A stretch of DNA of 6,102 nt, taken from assembly GCA_031289865.1 (NCBI GenBank), contig JAITOQ010000035.1, positions 1 through 6,102 of the forward strand, in the 5' to 3' direction. The position numbers were made by a program, and so were the translations under genes. Positions 1-2,978 of this stretch are shown here, piece after piece (the stretch's first letter is position 1; every line of letters begins with the position of its first letter). The notes under the pieces were generated by a model. It worked only from the letters and a program-made list of their open reading frames with translations. It did no database searches and was not told the origin of the DNA. This stretch comes from Clostridiales bacterium. Lineage in GTDB: Bacteria; Bacillota; Clostridia; Christensenellales; JAISNN01.

Positions 1-759
1 GGACTTGATAAATTTGCGGAGCAATTCAAAGCGTATGCAAACGAATACGTTATTATCGGCGGCACGGCGACCTCGCTTCTATTGGAGGAGCAAGGGTTGT
101 CGCTTATGCGCGTTACAAAGGATATAGACATGGTCGTTATCGTGGAAAGCCTTACAGAGGGTTTTGCAAGGGCGTTTTGGTCTTTTGTAAAAAGCGGCGG
201 TTATAAAGTGTTCGAGCGAAGTGACGGTGCGCCGCAATTTTTTCGTTTTAAGAATCCGATCGACACGGCGTATCCGTACATGATAGAGTTATTTTCGAGA
301 AAGCAAGACAGCTTTACGGGCGATTTTAACGGCACGATTATTCCGCTATATATCTCGGACGACATATCCAGTCTGTCGGCAATTCTCTTGAACGATGAAT
401 ATTATGACTTTTTGACAACGGGTAAAACGGAGGTGGACGGCATATCGTTATTGAAAGCCACGCACCTCATTCCGTTTAAGGCAAAAGCATGGCTTGACTT
501 GACATTCAAGAAAAGCAACGGACAGCACGTTAATTCCGCCGATATATCCAAGCATCAAAACGATGTATTCAGGCTTGCGCAGCTTTTGACTGGCGGAGAG
601 ATAATAGGTTTGACTGAACTGCTTATCGGAGATATGAGGTTATTTATAGAGGCAATGGAGGAAAAACCTATTCAGTTAAAGGACATAGGCGTTCGCGGCG
701 ATAAGTCGGAAATCTTGGATTTGTTGCGGAATATTTATTTGCAAGAGGAGAGAACATGA
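1..759 (+). CDS. AbiEii/AbiGii-type nucleotidyltransferase, 5' end outside window
   Basis: Frame 1 is open from the first base, so the gene starts upstream; 252 sense codons are visible and probably only a few residues are missing. Numbering from the first visible residue, IIGGTA (about 18-23) followed by TKDIDMVV (39-46) is the nucleotidyltransferase signature, with D41 and D43 as metal ligands. YPYMIELFSR (about 91-100) supplies a probable third acidic residue, E96. SSLSAILLND (123-132) and FKAKAWLDL (159-167) match blocks I associate with the AbiEii/AbiGii-like family (COG4849-like). Known members transfer nucleotides to RNA or protein and several act as toxins of type IV toxin-antitoxin or abortive-infection systems; substrate and toxicity here are unknown. 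A TTG at 82 is not the start, since it would remove the GG motif. The stop overlaps the next ATG (ATGA), so the two genes are probably translationally coupled. Any antitoxin partner could lie upstream of the window. Confidence 0.88.
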   Translation, partial: GLDKFAEQFKAYANEYVIIGGTATSLLLEEQGLSLMRVTKDIDMVVIVESLTEGFARAFWSFVKSGGYKVFERSDGAPQFFRFKNPIDTAYPYMIELFSRKQDSFTGDFNGTIIPLYISDDISSLSAILLNDEYYDFLTTGKTEVDGISLLKATHLIPFKAKAWLDLTFKKSNGQHVNSADISKHQNDVFRLAQLLTGGEIIGLTELLIGDMRLFIEAMEEKPIQLKDIGVRGDKSEILDLLRNIYLQEERT

Positions 760-1436
760 TTTACATAACCGGCGATACGCACGGTCAGCATGATTTCGGT
801 AAGCTGAAAAGGTTTGCGGCGGGGCATACCGAATTGACAAAAGCCGATTATATGATTATAGCGGGTGATTTCGGCGGCGTGTGGAGCGCAAAAACGCTTG
901 AGCGCGACATAAAGCCGTATGCGGATTTACCGTTTACCGTGCTGTTTGTAGACGGCAATCACGAAAACTTTGATTTATTGAACGCTTACAAGGTGGAAAA
1001 TTGGAACGGCGGCAAGGTGCATAAAATTACGGACGGCGTTATTCATCTTATGCGCGGACAAGTGTATGAGATTGACGGCAATTCGTTTTTTACGTTCGGC
1101 GGTGCGGAAAGCATCGATAAATATATGCGGACGGAGGGCGTAAGCTGGTGGGCGGACGAGGTGCCGTCATATAAGGACGGTGAGGAAGCGCATCAAAACT
1201 TAGAGAAAGTCGGTTATAAGGTTGACTATATCGTGACGCATTCGATAGACGAAAAAGCCTTATATATGCCGCCGTTTGTGAGTTACGGTTTCGAGCCGTT
1301 TGCGACAAATCGCGTGCTTTCTAATTTTGAGGAGACGGTCAAATACAAGCATTGGTATTTCGGGCATTACCACATAGACGCTAAGATCGGTGACAAAAAG
1401 ACCGCGCTGTATCAGGACATAATAACATTATACTGA
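756..1436 (+). CDS. Calcineurin-like metallophosphoesterase
   Basis: A 226-residue cytosolic protein with no signal peptide or membrane segment. All metal-binding blocks of the calcineurin-like phosphoesterase fold are present in order: GDTHG (6-10, D7 and H9), GDFGG (37-41), GNHE (67-70), VTHS (160-163) and GHYH (203-206). The middle segment with FGGAESID (114-121) and SWWADEVPS (130-138) is typical of a bacterial subgroup often annotated only as 'metallophosphoesterase family protein'. It should hydrolyse phosphomonoesters or phosphodiesters with two metal ions; the substrate cannot be read from sequence. The ATG overlaps the preceding stop by 4 bp, and GAGGAGAG (744-751) is a good ribosome binding site, so the start is well supported. 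Overlap with a nucleotidyltransferase gene suggests linked functions, for example removing what the transferase adds, but this is inference. Confidence 0.93.
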   Translation: MIYITGDTHGQHDFGKLKRFAAGHTELTKADYMIIAGDFGGVWSAKTLERDIKPYADLPFTVLFVDGNHENFDLLNAYKVENWNGGKVHKITDGVIHLMRGQVYEIDGNSFFTFGGAESIDKYMRTEGVSWWADEVPSYKDGEEAHQNLEKVGYKVDYIVTHSIDEKALYMPPFVSYGFEPFATNRVLSNFEETVKYKHWYFGHYHIDAKIGDKKTALYQDIITLY

Positions 1437-1446
1437 GCGATAAGGC

Positions 1447-1776
1447 ATGAGCGGAATCGAAGAATTATTAGTCGGAGCGTTTGGGGCAAAGTGTGAATTT
1501 GATGTTTGAGTTTGATGTTTGAGTTTGAGCATAAAGGAAGACAAATTATACATCTCGTCGGCAAAATGGCAGATTATCCAGAAAAATTAGAACCAAATAT
1601 AGGACTAACTTTTATAGACAGAGGTTAATTTTGCAAGATTATCGGAGATGCAAGAAGTAACAAATGATGACTTTTATGTGCCCGACAGTCTATATCAGTA
1701 TCAGTATAAGGATATTGTACGGCATTCAACTACGGCAGGAGGAGTTTTTCCAATTTGCCCAAATTGTGGGGAATAA
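1447..1776 (+). pseudogene. Small hypothetical gene broken by 13-bp tandem insertions and a frameshift
   Basis: An ATG ten bases after the metallophosphoesterase stop begins MSGIEELLVGAFGAKCEF but hits TGA at 1507 inside a tandem repeat. If both 13-bp units (1498-1523) are removed, GAA at 1495 joins TTT at 1524 in frame and reading continues through HKGRQIIHLVGKMADYPEKL to about 1619. One further base skipped near 1620 gives EVNFARLSEMQEV and then an open frame ending in FPICPNCGE with TAA at 1774-1776. The reconstructed protein is about 100 residues, is soluble, and has a C-terminal Cys-x-x-Cys. I do not recognise the family. Short spacing on both sides (10 and 5 bp) suggests it was part of the operon. 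The alternative is two unrelated micro-ORFs (1566-1628 and 1648-1776), the second of which could still be translated. No ribosome binding site is convincing at 1447. Confidence 0.45.
1498..1529 (+). repeat. Tandem repeat, 13-bp unit, two full copies plus a partial
   Basis: TTTGATGTTTGAG occurs at 1498-1510 and again at 1511-1523, followed by the partial TTTGAG (1524-1529). Each unit is itself built from two TTTGA cores. Removing both complete units (26 bp) restores an open reading frame across the junction, which suggests replication slippage inside a small gene. Confidence 0.85.
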
Positions 1777-1781
1777 TCTAT

Positions 1782-2141
1782 ATGAATCATAAAAACATGT
1801 TTTACGACACGAACGAACTTAGTTTGTGCGAAAAAGCCGAAATGCTTCGTGACTGCAAGGAAATCAGTTATGAATGGCAGGCAAATAAACTCGATTGTTC
1901 CGAATCTTTTTCAAGACAACATATCAATTGGTATTTTGATGAAACACTTAAAAGACTTAATGAAGAGGCGCGTATTGTTGTAATCGATAGAGGCAAGTGG
2001 AGCGATTTTAATAATAGGGAGCATTTTGAAGTCGGGTTTCGTTCAATAGAATCTCCAGTCGACTATTTTTGGTTCATCGAAGTCGAGAGCGAAAAGATGC
2101 CGCCGATACTTAAGAAATATAAATTAAAGCCACAGTATTAA
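1782..2141 (+). CDS. Hypothetical protein, 119 residues
   Basis: I do not recognise this protein. From the ATG at 1782 it has 119 residues, is rich in Glu, Lys and aromatic residues, and has no membrane segment or signal peptide. The N-terminal half looks helical (SLCEKAEMLRDCKE, then FDETLKRLNEEA at about residues 54-65). The C-terminal half looks like strands around RIVVIDRGKW and PVDYFWFIEVE. GGGGA (1768-1772) lies 9 bases before ATG 1782, favouring this start over the in-frame TTG at 1755, which lies inside the preceding reading frame. ATG 1797 is a weaker alternative. The upstream frame stops 5 bp before this start, so it probably belongs to the same transcription unit as the nucleotidyltransferase and phosphoesterase. 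No terminator is visible directly after its stop. Confidence 0.68.
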   Translation: MNHKNMFYDTNELSLCEKAEMLRDCKEISYEWQANKLDCSESFSRQHINWYFDETLKRLNEEARIVVIDRGKWSDFNNREHFEVGFRSIESPVDYFWFIEVESEKMPPILKKYKLKPQY

Positions 2142-2390
2142 TTGAACAAATGCATAATGTTTACGGTGTAGAGATTAAAGGATACTGTTACCGTTGTTTT
2201 GAATTCAAAGTACATGACCCCTAAGGCATTTGCGTGAGCCGGATGAATACGTTGCCGTTTCGAAAGCGGAGGCGAAAACGTTTGCTTGGTCTGACCTTTC
2301 ATTCGACGAAACGACCTCTCCATCGACAGCTCAATCGGCGCGGAAAAAACCGCCGACGCCACCGTTGATTATATTACAAATAGAAAATAA
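2142..2390. other. Intergenic block, GC-richer, no supported gene
   Basis: This stretch has no convincing gene on either strand. From about 2230 to 2365 it is clearly richer in GC and CpG than its AT-rich flanks. It is open in more than one frame and on both strands at once, as expected of a GC-rich noncoding repeat or an old coding fragment. One short frame reads LSIDSSIGAEKTADATVDYI before TAA near 2390, but it has no start codon with a ribosome binding site and follows stops in the same frame. It may be part of a dispersed element together with the repeats just downstream; that is a guess. Confidence 0.4.
2335..2356 (+). repeat. Inverted repeat (hairpin) with A-rich loop
   Basis: TCGGCG (2335-2340) pairs with CGCCGA (2351-2356) across a 10-base loop, CGGAAAAAAC. 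No T-tract follows, so it is not a standard intrinsic terminator on the + strand. It sits inside the GC-richer block. Confidence 0.5.
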
Positions 2391-2423
2391 AAGTAGGTGT
2401 CATTTTGAGCTTGCGAAGAATCT
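2391..2423 (+). repeat. Dispersed TGTCATTCTGAGCG-type repeat, copy 1 (degenerate)
   Basis: AAGTAGGTGTCATTTTGAGC followed by TTGCGAAGAATCT matches the second copy 75 bp downstream, apart from two substitutions and a small indel block around 2411. The consensus resembles the short interspersed repeat TGTCATTCTGAGCGAAGCGAAGAATC, which I know from many bacterial intergenic regions (Bacteroidota, Bacillota and others). It has no known protein-coding role. Confidence 0.7.
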
Positions 2424-2465
2424 CAAACGGTAGTTGTATAATAGCAATACAAAAAAAACAGCCCA

Positions 2466-2500
2466 AAGTCGGTGTCATTCTGAGCGAATGCGAAGAATCT
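2466..2500 (+). repeat. Dispersed TGTCATTCTGAGCG-type repeat, copy 2
   Basis: AAGTCGGTGTCATTCTGAGC followed by GAATGCGAAGAATCT is the better-preserved copy, in direct orientation relative to copy 1. Its 5' part also forms the left arm of the inverted repeat at 2468-2534. Confidence 0.75.
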
Positions 2501-2540
2501 AAAATGTACAGCCGTACAACCGAAAAACACCGACATTTTT
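2468..2540 (+). repeat. Inverted repeat enclosing copy 2, with nested hairpin and T-run
   Basis: GTCGGTGT (2468-2475) is perfectly complementary to ACACCGAC (2527-2534). Between the arms lies a second hairpin, TGTAC-AGCC-GTACA (2505-2518). Five T residues (2536-2540) follow the right arm. The structure could serve as a weak, long-looped terminator for readthrough from the left operon, or be the folded unit of a mobile repeat. Pairing is seen directly; function is inferred. Confidence 0.45.
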
Positions 2541-2632
2541 AAGTGAGTATCGTACGCTTTGGGGCAAAAAAAGTAAACTCTGAATATAAAAATAGAAGAG
2601 CATAAAATTTTTAAATTTTTTTTAAAAAGGTA

Positions 2633-2661
2633 TTGACAAAACTGGAAAAATATGGTATATA
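2633..2661 (+). promoter_or_regulatory. Sigma-A/sigma-70-type promoter with extended -10
   Basis: TTGACA (2633-2638) is a perfect -35 box, separated by 17 bases from TATATA (2656-2661). TG at 2653-2654 gives an extended -10, and A/T tracts at about 2605-2628 could act as an UP element. Transcription would start near 2668. It is the only strong promoter seen in the window and should drive the leader ORF and the operon from 2823 onwards. Confidence 0.82.
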
Positions 2662-2681
2662 TAAATAAATCAGAGGGCGGT

Positions 2682-2732
2682 ATGTTTCAAAACGGGAATA
2701 TGGCCGACGAGATAGAAAAAAAACGCCGTTAG
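2682..2732 (+). CDS. Candidate 16-residue leader peptide
   Basis: ATG 2682 opens a frame reading MFQNGNMADEIEKKRR, ending in TAG at 2730-2732. It begins about 14 bases after the predicted transcription start. AGAGGG (2672-2677) lies 4 bases before the ATG, a slightly short but workable spacing. The stop is 8 bases before the first base of the terminator hairpin, so a ribosome at the last codons or the stop would cover the hairpin's 5' arm. This is the geometry of a ribosome-mediated transcription attenuator. The four consecutive basic codons (AAA AAA CGC CGT) include a run of eight A residues and could slow ribosomes. The product itself probably has no other function. No homologue is recognised. 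Confidence 0.55.
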   Translation: MFQNGNMADEIEKKRR

Positions 2733-2740
2733 GACTTCTA

Positions 2741-2763
2741 AAGCCACCCAAAGGTGGCTTTTT
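2741..2763 (+). terminator. Intrinsic terminator in the operon leader (attenuator)
   Basis: AAGCCACC (2741-2748) pairs perfectly with GGTGGCTT (2753-2760) around the loop CAAA, and the T-run spans 2759-2763. It lies about 75 bases after the predicted transcription start and upstream of every sizeable downstream gene. It should therefore end most transcripts as an RNA of about 95 nt unless the hairpin is prevented from forming. Confidence 0.75.
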
Positions 2764-2788
2764 GGCTTTATGGAGACCCTATAAAGCC
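2764..2788 (+). promoter_or_regulatory. Second leader hairpin, possible antiterminator partner
   Basis: GGCTTTAT (2764-2771) pairs perfectly with ATAAAGCC (2781-2788), extendable inward by a G-U and a G-C pair. The alternative partner of AAAGCCGCC (2783-2791) is GGTGGCTTT (2753-2761), the terminator's 3' arm: nine pairs with one G-U. The segments therefore can form competing structures, as in classical attenuators. An A4T5 tract follows at 2793-2801 before the ribosome binding site. Confidence 0.55.
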
Positions 2789-2822
2789 GCCAAAATTTTT
2801 CTTTATGGAGGAGGAAACAACT

Positions 2823-2945
2823 ATGGTACAAACGTTAGAACCCAAGAGAAGCAATCTCGTATTGCTGACAAGTGGTCGAAAGATCGATCTTGAGGAATGT
2901 AATTCACAATGTACAGAAAGAATTAACGGCGCACTTTACTTTTGA
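2823..2945 (+). CDS. Small hypothetical protein, 40 residues, probably frameshifted
   Basis: ATG 2823 has GGAGGAGG (2807-2814) 8 bases upstream, the strongest ribosome binding site in the window, so this start is much better than the in-frame start at 2754 inside the terminator. The frame gives 40 residues: MVQTLEPKRSNLVLLTSGRK, then IDLEE, then a less protein-like tail to TGA 2943-2945. In the +1 frame, GTA at 2899 opens VIHNVQKELTAHFTFDIRL followed by SYEGGKSV, ending at TGA 2980-2982 and overlapping the ATG of the next gene as ATGA. Skipping one base near 2898 joins the two into a 52-residue protein with ideal operon spacing. Either the gene has a one-base indel (mutation or sequence error) or the shift is programmed. 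Function is unknown. Confidence 0.55.
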   Translation: MVQTLEPKRSNLVLLTSGRKIDLEECNSQCTERINGALYF

Positions 2946-2978
2946 TATTCGACTTAGTTACGAAGGGGGAAAATCGGT

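Noticed and set aside
82..84. TTG as start of the nucleotidyltransferase
   Set aside because: The frame is open to the window edge, and the conserved IIGGTA motif needed for nucleotide binding lies before it.
1090..1308. 72-residue reverse-strand frame inside the metallophosphoesterase gene
   Set aside because: It is antisense to a gene with complete family motifs, with no ribosome binding site or protein-like pattern.
2138..2362. 74-residue reverse-strand frame in the intergenic block
   Set aside because: It lies in a GC-richer block that is open in several frames. It has a non-ATG start and no good ribosome binding site, so it is not supported as a gene.
2230..2433. 67-residue + strand frame running into the dispersed repeat
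   Set aside because: It has a TTG start without a ribosome binding site, and its C-terminal third is translated repeat sequence.
2437..2442. Perfect TATAAT box
   Set aside because: No acceptable -35 box at 16-18 bases upstream, and it lies between repeat copies; a chance match in AT-rich DNA is likely.
2391..2500. CRISPR-like array from the two repeat copies
   Set aside because: Only two imperfect copies, which match a known dispersed-repeat consensus, and no cas genes are present.
1480..2568. 11-bp direct repeat TTTGGGGCAAA (1480-1490 and 2558-2568), possible attachment-site pair
   Set aside because: Too short, with no integrase or tRNA gene nearby; chance is the simpler explanation.
2754..2822. 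N-terminal extension of the small gene before 2823
   Set aside because: It would begin within the terminator hairpin with no ribosome binding site, while GGAGGAGG is ideally placed for ATG 2823.
2881..2890. Perfect palindrome AGATCGATCT
   Set aside because: It is a single copy inside a small coding region with no regulator nearby, so there is not enough to call an operator.
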